A stretch of DNA of 64,000 nucleotides from Agrilutibacter niabensis. GTDB taxonomy: Bacteria; Pseudomonadota; Gammaproteobacteria; Xanthomonadales; Xanthomonadaceae. How positions within the stretch are numbered: the stretch's first letter is position 1; every line of letters begins with the position of its first letter. The stretch covers positions 62,001-126,000 of the forward strand of contig NZ_JBHSNJ010000012.1 in the NCBI RefSeq assembly GCF_042657165.1, given 5' to 3'. Positions 25,119 through 34,633 of the stretch are shown here, one piece after another. The notes beneath the pieces were generated by a model. That model had not been told where the DNA came from and ran no database searches. It saw only the letters and a list, made by a program, of their open reading frames with translations. The position numbers were made by a program, and so were the translations under genes.

Positions 25119-25880
25119 ATGGCGCACCTTCGCGTAGAGAATCTCGGCCTCGACGTCCCGCTGTACGTGCACAGCGAGCGCAACGCGAGTTCATGGCTTG
25201 GGGCGCTGCATGGCGCCGCATTCTCGGCCCCAAAGCGGCAGTTCGTGACTCTGCTCAATGGGATCTCGTTTGAGGCCAACGAGGGAGATCGAATTGCCAT
25301 CATCGGCCGCAACGGGGCTGGCAAGTCGACGCTCTTGCAGTTGCTCACGGGTGCTTACCAACCTACGCGAGGCAGCGTCGACGTCGAGGGAACCCGTCAC
25401 GCATTGATGAACATGTCTCTGGGCTTCAATCCCGAGGCAACTGTGGCGGAGAACATCCTGCTGCGCAGTTCCGCCATGGGAGCCTCACTGGGAGAGGCCC
25501 GCGATCTGATGGGGCCGGTTCTGGAATTCGCGGAACTCCAGGACAAGGCAAATCACCGGCTTCGCACGCTGTCGTCAGGGCAGCGCATGCGCCTGGGATT
25601 TGCCATTTCAACATCGACCCAGCACGACATCATGTTGCTTGACGAATGGATCGGAACAGGGGATGCCGAGTTCATCGAGAAAGCTACGGCACGCATGATG
25701 GACCGTGTTGGCGGGAGCAAGATCGTAATCATGGCAACCCACAGCCTCAGCCTGATACGCCGCACATGCAATCGCGCGCTCCTCATCGACCGCGGGATGC
25801 TCAAGGGGCGTGGCACCGTGGACCGCGTCGTGAGGATCTACAAGGACATGATGGGGCGGCACGCGCGGCACGGCACATGA
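25119..25880 (+). CDS. wzt: Polysaccharide ABC transporter ATPase, short form (Wzt-like)
   Basis: 253 residues: one nucleotide-binding domain with Walker A GRNGAGKST (about residue 62), signature LSSGQRMRLGF (about 150), Walker B DIMLLDEW (about 170) and H-loop MATHSLSLI. The start (LRVENLGLDVPLYVHSERN) is typical of Wzt/TagH. It stops right after the NBD and has no C-terminal beta-sandwich that in many Wzt proteins recognises the capped glycan end. The next gene starts 61 bases later with GTG. Confidence 0.92.
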   Translation: MAHLRVENLGLDVPLYVHSERNASSWLGALHGAAFSAPKRQFVTLLNGISFEANEGDRIAIIGRNGAGKSTLLQLLTGAYQPTRGSVDVEGTRHALMNMSLGFNPEATVAENILLRSSAMGASLGEARDLMGPVLEFAELQDKANHRLRTLSSGQRMRLGFAISTSTQHDIMLLDEWIGTGDAEFIEKATARMMDRVGGSKIVIMATHSLSLIRRTCNRALLIDRGMLKGRGTVDRVVRIYKDMMGRHARHGT

Positions 25881-25941
25881 GCAAGGGTGTGTCCAGCATG
25901 CCCAGGAGGGTAAGTGGTGGCCGGATTGCGGAGCGTTCGAA

Positions 25942-27246
25942 GTGCGGGTTCTAGTAATTGCCTATGAATTTCCACCGAGCCCTTCACCGCAGTCGCTACG
26001 GTGGCGATACCTTGCGGCCGAGCTTGCTGCACAAGGCGTGGATGTGCATGTCCTGACCGTGGACGAACTCCCATCCACCATGCTGCGTGTTTGTGCGCCG
26101 GATGGAGTGACGGTCCACCGATCGTTCCCCGGCTGCGTGATTGGAGGCGTGACGTGGTTGGGGCGCCGTAAACGGGCGATCCGGGGCGAGGGCGGCCCGG
26201 CTTGTGCCGTTGGCGCCGAAGTCGCCGTACGAACGCTGCCTTCGCGCCTGAACTGGAAGGGACGATTGATCGAGGCAATCCAGCGCCTTGCCGCGAAGTG
26301 GTACTTCCCGGACATCCGGGGCGAGTGGCAGCCGTTTGCCCGACGCCGCCTTCGCCAACTCCTTTGTGAGTTGCGCCCGGACGTGGTGGTGAGTTCACAT
26401 GAGCCGGCGACCACGCTTCAGTTGGGCGTCCTCGCCAAGTCCATGGGCTTTCCTTGGTTGGCCGACCTCGGTGATCCGGTCTTGTGCTCCTATACCCCGG
26501 CGAGGTGGCGCAACAAAGCGCTGCGGCTTGAGCGGCGAACCTGCCGTGAGGCCGACCAGGTGACGGTTACGTCGGCAGGTGCGCGAGAACTACTCATCGA
26601 GCGGCACGGCGTGGCGCACGACCGCGTGAAGATCCTGACCCAGGGGTTCGATGCTTCGTGGCAACACTCGCCAAGTGCAATTGAATTCGATCCCGAACGG
26701 TTGGAGTTGCTGTTTACCGGGAGTTTCTACAGCTTTCGAAACCCGCAAGCGCTGCTGGAGGCAGTGGTACGCTATCCGTCAGTGCGCCTGAACATTGCCA
26801 CTTCGCGATGGCCAGAGGCGCTGGAGTCCTGGCTGGTGGAATATCCGCAGCAGCTGCGCCTGTTGGGTTTTTTGCCGCATGCGGAAGCAATTGCCGTGCA
26901 ACGAGCGGCGGATGTGCTGGTCAATATCGCCAACGATGATCCCGTGCATGTCCCGGGAAAGATTTTCGAGTACCTCGGTGCGCGGCGACCCATCCTGCAG
27001 CTTGGAAACGATGCGAATGATGCGGCAGCGGTCCTCCTGGCGGAGAGGGGTTGTGGCGTTCGCTGTGAGCAGCGGTCCGAATCCATCGAACTGGTACTTT
27101 CCGACCTTGTGCGCATGAAGCATGAAGGGACGCTCGATGCGGCCTTCAACCTCAACCAGGACGGTCTGGAACGCTATAGCTGGCAGGGGCTAAGCCGCCA
27201 GTTGCTCCACTCCCTCAAGGCCATTGCGCCGGGAGCAGCGGAGTGA
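25942..27246 (+). CDS. GT4-type glycosyltransferase
   Basis: 434 residues with a GT-B plan. The N terminus VLVIAYEFPPSPSPQSLRWRYLA is the usual GT4 opening (YxFPP...RW). The second Rossmann half has LELLFTGSFYSF, RLLGFLPHAEA and the sugar-nucleotide region PGKIFEYLGARRPILQLG. Start is GTG at 25942. The middle (HEPATTLQLGVLAKSMGFPWLADLGDP) is typical of family members in O-antigen loci. It overlaps the next gene by GTGA. Confidence 0.85.
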   Translation: MRVLVIAYEFPPSPSPQSLRWRYLAAELAAQGVDVHVLTVDELPSTMLRVCAPDGVTVHRSFPGCVIGGVTWLGRRKRAIRGEGGPACAVGAEVAVRTLPSRLNWKGRLIEAIQRLAAKWYFPDIRGEWQPFARRRLRQLLCELRPDVVVSSHEPATTLQLGVLAKSMGFPWLADLGDPVLCSYTPARWRNKALRLERRTCREADQVTVTSAGARELLIERHGVAHDRVKILTQGFDASWQHSPSAIEFDPERLELLFTGSFYSFRNPQALLEAVVRYPSVRLNIATSRWPEALESWLVEYPQQLRLLGFLPHAEAIAVQRAADVLVNIANDDPVHVPGKIFEYLGARRPILQLGNDANDAAAVLLAERGCGVRCEQRSESIELVLSDLVRMKHEGTLDAAFNLNQDGLERYSWQGLSRQLLHSLKAIAPGAAE

Positions 27247-29318
27247 ATCGGGAAAAAGCCCCAAGTGAGCCGCTATCCGAGCAGGCGCGTCTGCGGTGGG
27301 AGCTTGCCAAGGAGCGTCACGCAACGGCCGGGTTGAAGGCCCGTCTTTCGGAAATCGAGGCGAGTTCCTCCTGGCGTGTCACTGCCCCTCTGCGATGGCT
27401 GGTTTCCTGGTTTCGCGGCGACGCACGCGATGGCCGTGTTGAACCTGCCAATCCGACTGTCCGGGTGCCGGTCGGAGTACCCGACGAACTGCTCCTCCGC
27501 GCGCTGCCCCCTGCGAACAGCGATCTGAGCTGTCGATTGGTGGATGCTCGTGACCTGTTGGTCGACCTTTTGCCCGAAGAGGTGATGGTTAGCTTTTCGG
27601 GCAAGGAGGAACAAACAGGCATATGGCAATTCGGAACTGCCGTTCGAGGCTGCGTGGCGCTAGTCGGTGGTAATGACATCGCGCGCGAGCTGGCGTTCGA
27701 GTCCCGTGTGCTCCAGCTGACCCCAGAACGTTGGGCGGAGCAACTCGATGGAGAGTGTGCGGATTTTCTGCTGATTGACGTCGACTTTCACGGCTTGCCC
27801 ACGGACTGGGCGCGATCCCTTCGCCGGTCTGAAGGGCCCGTTGCCGATCTGTTGCAGCATTGCAAGGAACGCCGCATCAAGGTCGTCTTCTGGTTAAAGA
27901 TGGAAAAAGAGGACTACCACCAGGTGGCCCGCTGGCTGCCATTTGCTAGCGCCGTCTACAACGTGGATGAGGCGCTGGAGACCATTGTTGAGGCCGACCT
28001 TGGCGAGGTTCGAGTTGGCTTGCTTCCACCAGCCGTTCAGCCTCGGCTGTATAACCCGGTCCGCACGCCGTTGATGTGCGCAATCCGCGCTGGCCTCACG
28101 GAAACTGTCCTGTTCGACGGCCTGGTCGCGGCGCTGGAGTCAAACAAGGGGAAGTGGCAGGAGCCGGCATCGGATGTGCTGCTGGTTGAGAGCTACTGGG
28201 ATGTCGGCTGTGCCAAGGCATCCACTCTCTCCGAGTCAGGTGCTGCAGTCCTGGGCGTTGTCGACACAGTGGACAAGCTCGCGCTGCTGCGAATGGTGGG
28301 TGCGGAGTTCTTTGATGCGACCCATGGACGACCGCGTTGGCGTGTCGAGACCGAGATGCTGCGCGCGGCCGCCTCCGGGGCCCTGGTCGGAATGGGGCCG
28401 GAATGCGGCATCAGATGGCCGTTCGATGCATCGTGCCAGCCGGCAGCGGCGAGTCCCGCGGGACTGAAAAGCTTGCTTGCCGATCCGATTACTGCTGCCG
28501 CATGGAGGCAGGGAGCAATACGCAAGGTGCTGGCTGGTCACACCATCGCCCATCGGTTGCAGACGATTCGCATGGATCTCGGATTGGAACCTGATGCTGC
28601 AGATGCACCTTTGGTTTCTTGTCTCCTTGTTAGCAAACGACCGGAACGCATCCGCGCATTCGTTGACGCATTCAACCACCAGAGTTATCCGGCGAAGGAA
28701 TTGATCGTCGTCATCCACGGCGACGACGGGTCATGGGATGAGCCGCTGGCTGATTCATCGGGATCGCGGGTAGTCGTGCTCAACGCATCTTTCAGTCTCG
28801 GCCTGGGCGACTGCCTGAACATGGCTTTTGCGGAGGCGCGGGGGCAATTCTGGGCGAAGTTTGACGACGACGACTATTACGGCCCCGAATACCTTGGCGA
28901 TCTCATGCGTGTGATGCAAAACACGGATTGCGATATCGCTGGAAAGCCCTTGGTTTTCACGGCGTTCGAGATCGACGATTCCCTGTTCTGGGACCCCAGT
29001 CGCCACGACCTCACGCACACGCTCCACGCCCGCGGTTGGCCTCGCGGCGTCGTCTGCGGAGCCACGCTGGCCGGACGGCGTGAAGTGCTGGAGCAGATCC
29101 GATTCTCCAATCATCGCCGGTACGGCGCCGACTCAGTGTTCCTGGATGACTGCGCTCGCCATGGTTTCCGTCTTGTGGTTGGCGATGCATTTGGCTTTGC
29201 GTGCCGACGTAGCGCAGAGGCTGGATTCCATACATGGGAGGGTGAGGAGACTGGCGTGCGTGCGCGCGGACGGCGCGTTGGCGACGGCAGTGCGGTGAAG
29301 GATGTGGTGGACGCATGA
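27243..29318 (+). CDS. Large protein with C-terminal GT2 glycosyltransferase domain
   Basis: 691 residues, GTG start overlapping the previous stop. A short coiled coil and the linker SSWRVTAPLRWL (about residues 40-51), often seen in polysaccharide glycosyltransferases, open it. A middle region (about 80-440) has no motif I recognise. The C terminus (about 455-680) is a GT-A fold of family 2: LVSCLLVSKRPERIRAF, KFDDDDYYGPEYL as the metal-binding DxD site, and GADSVFLDDC as the likely catalytic region. Acceptor and sugar unknown. Confidence 0.8.
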   Translation: MNREKAPSEPLSEQARLRWELAKERHATAGLKARLSEIEASSSWRVTAPLRWLVSWFRGDARDGRVEPANPTVRVPVGVPDELLLRALPPANSDLSCRLVDARDLLVDLLPEEVMVSFSGKEEQTGIWQFGTAVRGCVALVGGNDIARELAFESRVLQLTPERWAEQLDGECADFLLIDVDFHGLPTDWARSLRRSEGPVADLLQHCKERRIKVVFWLKMEKEDYHQVARWLPFASAVYNVDEALETIVEADLGEVRVGLLPPAVQPRLYNPVRTPLMCAIRAGLTETVLFDGLVAALESNKGKWQEPASDVLLVESYWDVGCAKASTLSESGAAVLGVVDTVDKLALLRMVGAEFFDATHGRPRWRVETEMLRAAASGALVGMGPECGIRWPFDASCQPAAASPAGLKSLLADPITAAAWRQGAIRKVLAGHTIAHRLQTIRMDLGLEPDAADAPLVSCLLVSKRPERIRAFVDAFNHQSYPAKELIVVIHGDDGSWDEPLADSSGSRVVVLNASFSLGLGDCLNMAFAEARGQFWAKFDDDDYYGPEYLGDLMRVMQNTDCDIAGKPLVFTAFEIDDSLFWDPSRHDLTHTLHARGWPRGVVCGATLAGRREVLEQIRFSNHRRYGADSVFLDDCARHGFRLVVGDAFGFACRRSAEAGFHTWEGEETGVRARGRRVGDGSAVKDVVDA

Positions 29319-30094
29319 CGGCTCCTTCCTCCCCGGCCAATCGGATTTTCATCCTTGGTAGTTGCGTGTCGCGCGATGCGTTCAGGCTGCCCGAGCACGG
29401 AATTGATCTGGTTGGATACATAGCGCGGACATCGCTGGCGAGCGCGTTTCAGTCCCATCCGGCCCCCCCCTCCATGTTTGCGGCCGCCAAGAGGATTCAG
29501 AGCTCGTTTCAGCGCCGCATGGTCGAGATGGACCTTGGCAAGCGTGCTACCGAGACTCTCCGGCGGACAGCCTACGACCTTGTGTTGCTCGATCTCATAG
29601 ATGAGCGCTTCAACCTGGCGCGGTTCGGGGGTAGTTCCCGTGCCCCGGCCCTGATCACGCTTTCCGCCGAGTTCAAGAAGGTTTGCCGCTGGTCGGGACT
29701 CACCGTCGCCCCAGGAACGACCCAGCATCTCATCGCCTGGAAGCTGGGAGTGCGGGAGCTATTCAGGACGGTACCGCCTTCCCGGATCGTGGTGAACCGG
29801 GCCTACTGGGCAAGCCATCTCGAAGATGGCACGCCATTGCCCGACCAGGAATTGATAGCAGCCAACAACGCCTTGCTGGAAACCATGTACGGCTTCCTGC
29901 AGCGCAACGGGGTTCGGCATGTCATTGGTTACCCGGATGGCTTCGCGGCAGCGGCTTCCCATCATTGGGGAACTGCACCCTTCCATTACGTGGAAAGTGT
30001 GTATCGCCACATGCTGGAAGAGTTGACGCAGGTCCTGGCGACGGTTTCCAGTCCTGATATTCCGGCCGACTTTCAGAAAGAGAATTACCAGTGA
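29315..30094 (+). CDS. DUF6270-like protein (possible SGNH-like hydrolase/transferase)
   Basis: 259 residues. FILGSCVSRDAFRL near the N terminus and APFHYVESVYRHML near the C terminus resemble the GSC...RD and H...Y blocks of DUF6270, which may correspond to the Ser and His blocks of an SGNH fold. LVLLDLIDERFN lies between. The function of DUF6270 is not established; such genes recur in capsule and LPS loci. It overlaps both neighbours by four bases (ATGA and GTGA). A related N-terminal domain is found at 39.0 kb. Confidence 0.7.
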   Translation: MTAPSSPANRIFILGSCVSRDAFRLPEHGIDLVGYIARTSLASAFQSHPAPPSMFAAAKRIQSSFQRRMVEMDLGKRATETLRRTAYDLVLLDLIDERFNLARFGGSSRAPALITLSAEFKKVCRWSGLTVAPGTTQHLIAWKLGVRELFRTVPPSRIVVNRAYWASHLEDGTPLPDQELIAANNALLETMYGFLQRNGVRHVIGYPDGFAAAASHHWGTAPFHYVESVYRHMLEELTQVLATVSSPDIPADFQKENYQ

Positions 30095-32865
30095 AGATGC
30101 AAGCCTTGGGCGAACTACACATGCGGCACGGCGCGAAGCAGTTTCGCCTGACTCGTCCGTCCCTGGAGGGGGCGCACGCCTTGCGCGCCGAATCGGACCT
30201 GCATGAATACCTGAAGGTGTTCATGCACCCCCGGGATGTGGTCATGGACCTGGCGCCGGAGTACGGGCGCGGGGCGATATTTTTTGCAGGCGTGCTGGAC
30301 TGCCGGGTGATCGCCGTACCCGAGGACGAAACCAGCCAAGAGTTGCTGCATCGCAACGTCGAGGCGAATGGCATGAGCCAGAGCGTCGAGGTCCTGGCTG
30401 CCGCCACGCATGCCTCCGGCAATGTCGTCGTACCGACAGGCCGGCTCGCCCTGTTGAAGATCGGAGCGAAAGCCGCGGCAAGCGCCGATGCGTTGCTGGA
30501 GGCTTTGGTGCGCGATCGTGGCGTATTGCTGTGCGCAGGGCTGGAGTCCGATGCGTCGTCCAGCATTGCCAGTCGCTTGGCCCGTCATTCCTACACCACT
30601 CTGGCCGTGTTCGATGACGCTCGACATTTCGTTTTCGTGCCCGTGGCGACTACGGAGGAAGTGGCCAGGTTCACGCAGTTCGTGCGCAGCTGTCCGTCTT
30701 TTGGCGGCGGGACCACGCAGGGTGGGGCCTCGACGGGCGACGATGGTGCGCAGGGGGTATCGATTCCGCCTGGCTCCAGGCGCGACACTCTCCCGCAGGA
30801 GCAGCAGGCGGCAGGCGCGCCACCCGCGGCACCCATCGACGAATCCATGCTTGCCGATCTTCAGGGCCAGATTGCGCGCTTGGAGGCCCGAATGCGGCAG
30901 CAGTCCGAAGCGCAGCGAGTAGAGACAAGCCAACTCGCCTCGGAACTGCGCATGCGCGTTGGGCGCGTGGAGCAGAAGCACGAGGCGCTACTGAACGGAC
31001 GCATTTTCGGGTCATTGCGGGCAATAGCGAACGTGCTGCGAAAGCTGAATCCGACGAGGGCGATCGCGGCGTTCAAAGCGGAGTCAGAGTCAAGGGTGAT
31101 TGTGGCCGGCGCTGGATCGAAGGTCGTCGTCGCGCCGCCGAAGCCCGCTGCCCCAGCGGAACCGCCGCCGGAAAAGCTTCCGTCGCCCGAGCGCGTGCCC
31201 ATTTCGGGCGTGTCCTACATGTCGCGCCCGCAGGGTGGAGTCAGCGGCGCGGAAGTAGTCTATGCGGGCGAACCGCTGATCACCGTCGTGATGACCACCT
31301 ACAACACGGCCGAGTTTGTGGAGAGCGCGGTGCGTTCGATCCTCAACCAGACCTGGCGCAATCTTGAACTCATCATTATTGACGACTGCAGTTCCGACGA
31401 TACGAGAAAGAAGATCGAGGCGCTTCAGGCAGTTGATTCGCGAATCAAGCTCTACTGCTTTGGAGAGAATCGTGGCACGTATTGGTGCAAGAACTTCGGT
31501 ATCACCAAGTCGAGCGGCTCGGTCATCACGTTCATGGATAGCGATGACATTTCCGAGCCGCGCCGCCTCGAGCGACAGTTCGCCGCCCTGAACCACCCCG
31601 GCTATGCGGTGAGCACCTGCAACCACGTCCGAAAGGATGAATCCGGCGAGGTGATCCTGATCAATGGCGTGGCCGAGCGTGTGGCCTACATAAGCCAGAT
31701 GGTGAAGCGAAAGGTGTTCGAGGAGGTCGGGTACTTCGATACGATCCGGACATCCGCAGACGATGAGTTCCTGCGCCGGGTGAGGATCACCTACGGGCAG
31801 CAGGCCCATGTCAATGTCAAGGAAGTCCTTTACATCGCCTTGTTGCGCGATGGATCGCTCACGCGCGATCCGGCCAATGCAATAAATTTCGTGCAGCAGC
31901 GAAACTCCTCGCAGAGCTTCCTGTCGCCACAGCGGCGGCATTACGCGGCGATGTGCGATCGCTGGCATAAGTTCCTGCAGGAGAAGAGCCTGCGGCCATA
32001 CATGCCGTTCCCGGTCGTGCGACGTCCGTTCCCTGTCTTCGGAAAGCTCGTTGTCGACGCTGGTCACTACGATGGCAACCAGATCAGTGCATGCATGGCC
32101 ACGTATCCTCCGCGGGAGGAAAAGCTGCGTGACGTGGTTGCTTCGTTGCTGCCACAGGTCGACAGAATCTATGTCTATCTCAACGAATACTCGGAAGTGC
32201 CGAGCTTCCTGCGCCATTCACGCATCACCACAGTGATTGGCAAGCAGGATCTCCGCGACAATGGAAAGTTCTTCTTTTCCAACGAGGTGCCGAGGGGGTA
32301 TTGCTTTACCGTCGATGACGATATCGCTTATCCGCCGGATTACGTGCAGGCAATGATCCGCAAGCTGGAGTTCTACGAGCGCAAGGCGGTGGTCGGCCTG
32401 CATGGGACGGTTTACGCAAAGCCAGTCCGCAGCTTCTTCAAGGGGCGCACGTTGCTGCACTTCGAGGAATCACTCGGGGTTGACACAGTCGTCAATCAGC
32501 TCGGCACCGGCACAGTTGCCTTCCACACCGACCTGTGGAGGCCTGAACTGAAGTGGTTCGAGACAACGGGCATGGCGGACGTCTGGTTGGCCGTGCATGC
32601 CAGGCAGTTGCGCATACCCCTGATCTCGGTTGCGCGGGATGCGCAATGGCTGCAGCCAATTGGCGCCGAGGAAACCACGTTGTTCAGGGAGTTCCGCAAG
32701 AATGACGAACTGCAGACAAACCTGGTCCGCGGTTTGGCACCCTGGAAGGAAGAGCTGAGCAACGCATTGTCGGCCAGTGTCAAAGCGAAGCGGACCAAAT
32801 ATGGGAGCGCTTATGCTTCGTTGCTGCCCCGTCTGGGAGTCGCTCCGGATGCGCCGCGCGCCTAG
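30091..32865 (+). CDS. 924-residue multidomain protein: FkbM-like region, coiled coil, two GT-A domains
   Basis: GTG start, coupled to the previous gene. Residues 1-200 resemble a FkbM-type methyltransferase (HPRDVVMDLAPEYGRGAIFF, VEANGMSQSVEVLAAA), though the SAM loop is weak. About 250-300 is a coiled coil (ADLQGQIARLEARMRQQ). About 395-620 is GT2: LITVVMTTYNTAEFVESAV, LIIIDDCSSDDT, FMDSDDISEPRRLE. About 663-870 looks like a second GT-A domain with FTVDDDIAYPPDYVQ. One polypeptide could add and methylate sugars processively. Domain edges are estimates. Confidence 0.75.
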   Translation: MKMQALGELHMRHGAKQFRLTRPSLEGAHALRAESDLHEYLKVFMHPRDVVMDLAPEYGRGAIFFAGVLDCRVIAVPEDETSQELLHRNVEANGMSQSVEVLAAATHASGNVVVPTGRLALLKIGAKAAASADALLEALVRDRGVLLCAGLESDASSSIASRLARHSYTTLAVFDDARHFVFVPVATTEEVARFTQFVRSCPSFGGGTTQGGASTGDDGAQGVSIPPGSRRDTLPQEQQAAGAPPAAPIDESMLADLQGQIARLEARMRQQSEAQRVETSQLASELRMRVGRVEQKHEALLNGRIFGSLRAIANVLRKLNPTRAIAAFKAESESRVIVAGAGSKVVVAPPKPAAPAEPPPEKLPSPERVPISGVSYMSRPQGGVSGAEVVYAGEPLITVVMTTYNTAEFVESAVRSILNQTWRNLELIIIDDCSSDDTRKKIEALQAVDSRIKLYCFGENRGTYWCKNFGITKSSGSVITFMDSDDISEPRRLERQFAALNHPGYAVSTCNHVRKDESGEVILINGVAERVAYISQMVKRKVFEEVGYFDTIRTSADDEFLRRVRITYGQQAHVNVKEVLYIALLRDGSLTRDPANAINFVQQRNSSQSFLSPQRRHYAAMCDRWHKFLQEKSLRPYMPFPVVRRPFPVFGKLVVDAGHYDGNQISACMATYPPREEKLRDVVASLLPQVDRIYVYLNEYSEVPSFLRHSRITTVIGKQDLRDNGKFFFSNEVPRGYCFTVDDDIAYPPDYVQAMIRKLEFYERKAVVGLHGTVYAKPVRSFFKGRTLLHFEESLGVDTVVNQLGTGTVAFHTDLWRPELKWFETTGMADVWLAVHARQLRIPLISVARDAQWLQPIGAEETTLFREFRKNDELQTNLVRGLAPWKEELSNALSASVKAKRTKYGSAYASLLPRLGVAPDAPRA

Positions 32866-32955
32866 GGCGGCATTTCGTTTGGCGCCCGTGGCAAGCTTCA
32901 GCGCCACGGATGGTCTGTTGGTTTGTCGTGCGCAGGATCAGTGGAGTAGCGAAGT

Positions 32956-34596
32956 ATGAAGAGTTTGTTTACGTGGCGCCGTATGGCTGGCATCGGGCTC
33001 CTGCTCGCCAGTCTCACGCTGCTGATCGCCGGCAGCATCGTGGGTGAGCCAATGTTGTCGCTGGCGGGGGTGGTCTCCGGGGCGCTGTTCGGCTGCGGGC
33101 TGATTGCGGCCGTGCTGCAGCGGGTCATGGTCGTCATGCGGCTGGCTGCGGCAACCCGCGCCGATATGGAGCGCGCATTGCTGCTTCAGGAGAACCTGCC
33201 GGCCGTCCTGCGCAAGGGCCTTGCGGAGCAGGGTGGCGCATACAGTGCGGAAATCTCACGGGCCAAGTCGGTGCTGCTGGCGGAAATCAGGAACGTGGCG
33301 CAGGTCCAGGCCCAGCATGGGGCTGCATTGGCGGCGGCCATGGAAAATTCCGTCAGCCGGTTGCGCGACCAGATGGCCAGCGTTGCGGAAACCCAGGTCC
33401 AGCATGGGGCTGCATTGGCTGCGGCACGCGACCAGTACTCCCTTGAGCTGGCCAACGTTGCGGAAGCTCAGGTCCAGCGAAGCGCAGAGGCTTCCGCTGC
33501 GCTCCAACGTCTGATGACCGAAGGAAGCACCCTGTGCCTGCGGGTGTACCGGGATATCCGCGCCGACCTCGACGCGCGCCAGGCGGCACTGGATTCCCTG
33601 GCGGCGGGCCTGCACGAGGCGATCTCCGGCCAGAGCATCGCGAGCCGTGCTATCGCCGAAGGGGTTGAACGCGTGGGTACGGATGTGTCCGCGATCGGTA
33701 CTGCGCACGAGTCGATGAGCGCTGACGTCCGTGCGATCGGCACCTCGCACGAATCCATGATCGCAGATGTCCGCGCCATCGGCGTCGCGCACGAGTCGAT
33801 CAGTTCGGCGATCAGCGACCTTAGTACCAACTATGAGCGCGACAAGGCGTCCCTGGTGGCTTTTTCCCGCGACGAACCGCGGCTGCGCAGCCTTTCGAAG
33901 CTGTCGATGCAATGGCTCAAGACGGAGACGGTACGCGAGGTCGAAGCCCTGTTGCAGTTGCGCCAGATGCTGGACATTGAATCATCGACCCCGTTGCTTG
34001 GGGGGTGGGCAATGGACCCCGAGGCAGTGCTTTCGCTGGTGAAGTCGGTACTGGAGCGCAAGCCGGAGAGAATTGTGGAACTCGGCAGCGGCTCGTCCAC
34101 GCTTTGGCTCGCGCTTGCCTTGCGCAAGGCAGACGCCGGCCGCCTGGTGTCGTACGACCATCTTGACAGCTATGCGGAGCAGACCAGGAGAGCCTTGCGG
34201 GAGCACGGACTGGAGGAATGGGCTGAGGTTCGCGTCGCCCCGCTGGAGCCGGTTTCCGTGGATGGCACCACCTATTCCTGGTACGCAATTTCCCCCGATG
34301 CTTTCGACGCGCCGACTGACATCCTGATAGTTGATGGCCCACCGGGTGGCACTGCGCCGATGGCGCGGTTCCCGGCCGTGCCCCTGTTGCGGCAAACCCT
34401 GGCGGCGAATGCGCTCATCGTGGTGGATGACGCGCTGCGGCCGGATGAAAAGAAGATGATGGCGCGATGGGGGGAAATTTTCCCCGACCTGTCGCAGGGT
34501 CCCCAGTTGGGAGCCAGGACGAGGTCGCTGGTGGCAGAACACCCTGGAAGTGCTGCGGTTTTCCCCTCCGAGCGCGACCTGGCGAACTCGGCATGA
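32956..34596 (+). CDS. Membrane-anchored repeat/coiled-coil protein with methyltransferase-like domain
   Basis: 546 residues. Two transmembrane helices (GIGLLLASLTLLIAGSIVG and VSGALFGCGLIAAVLQRV) lead into a long helical rod containing two repeat sets: VA(Q/E)xQVQHGAALAAA copies (about 113-180) and three 14-residue DVRAIGTSHESM copies (about 243-284). The C terminus (about 355-535) has a SAM-binding-type loop, RIVELGSGSSTLWLALAL, and ILIVDGPPGGTAP, like class-I methyltransferases. The rod could set a distance between membrane and catalytic site, as in chain-length-control proteins; this is inference. Confidence 0.7.
   Translation: MKSLFTWRRMAGIGLLLASLTLLIAGSIVGEPMLSLAGVVSGALFGCGLIAAVLQRVMVVMRLAAATRADMERALLLQENLPAVLRKGLAEQGGAYSAEISRAKSVLLAEIRNVAQVQAQHGAALAAAMENSVSRLRDQMASVAETQVQHGAALAAARDQYSLELANVAEAQVQRSAEASAALQRLMTEGSTLCLRVYRDIRADLDARQAALDSLAAGLHEAISGQSIASRAIAEGVERVGTDVSAIGTAHESMSADVRAIGTSHESMIADVRAIGVAHESISSAISDLSTNYERDKASLVAFSRDEPRLRSLSKLSMQWLKTETVREVEALLQLRQMLDIESSTPLLGGWAMDPEAVLSLVKSVLERKPERIVELGSGSSTLWLALALRKADAGRLVSYDHLDSYAEQTRRALREHGLEEWAEVRVAPLEPVSVDGTTYSWYAISPDAFDAPTDILIVDGPPGGTAPMARFPAVPLLRQTLAANALIVVDDALRPDEKKMMARWGEIFPDLSQGPQLGARTRSLVAEHPGSAAVFPSERDLANSA
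33682..33807 (+). repeat. Three tandem 42-bp coding repeats
   Basis: Within the membrane-anchored gene, three 14-codon units encode DVSAIGTAHESMSA, DVRAIGTSHESMIA and DVRAIGVAHESISS. The second and third are nearly identical at DNA level apart from third positions. Expansion or loss would alter rod length in 14-residue steps. Confidence 0.85.
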
Positions 34597-34633
34597 CCAT
34601 GCAGGCCATGGAGTCGCGCGCGGTGCTGACCTG

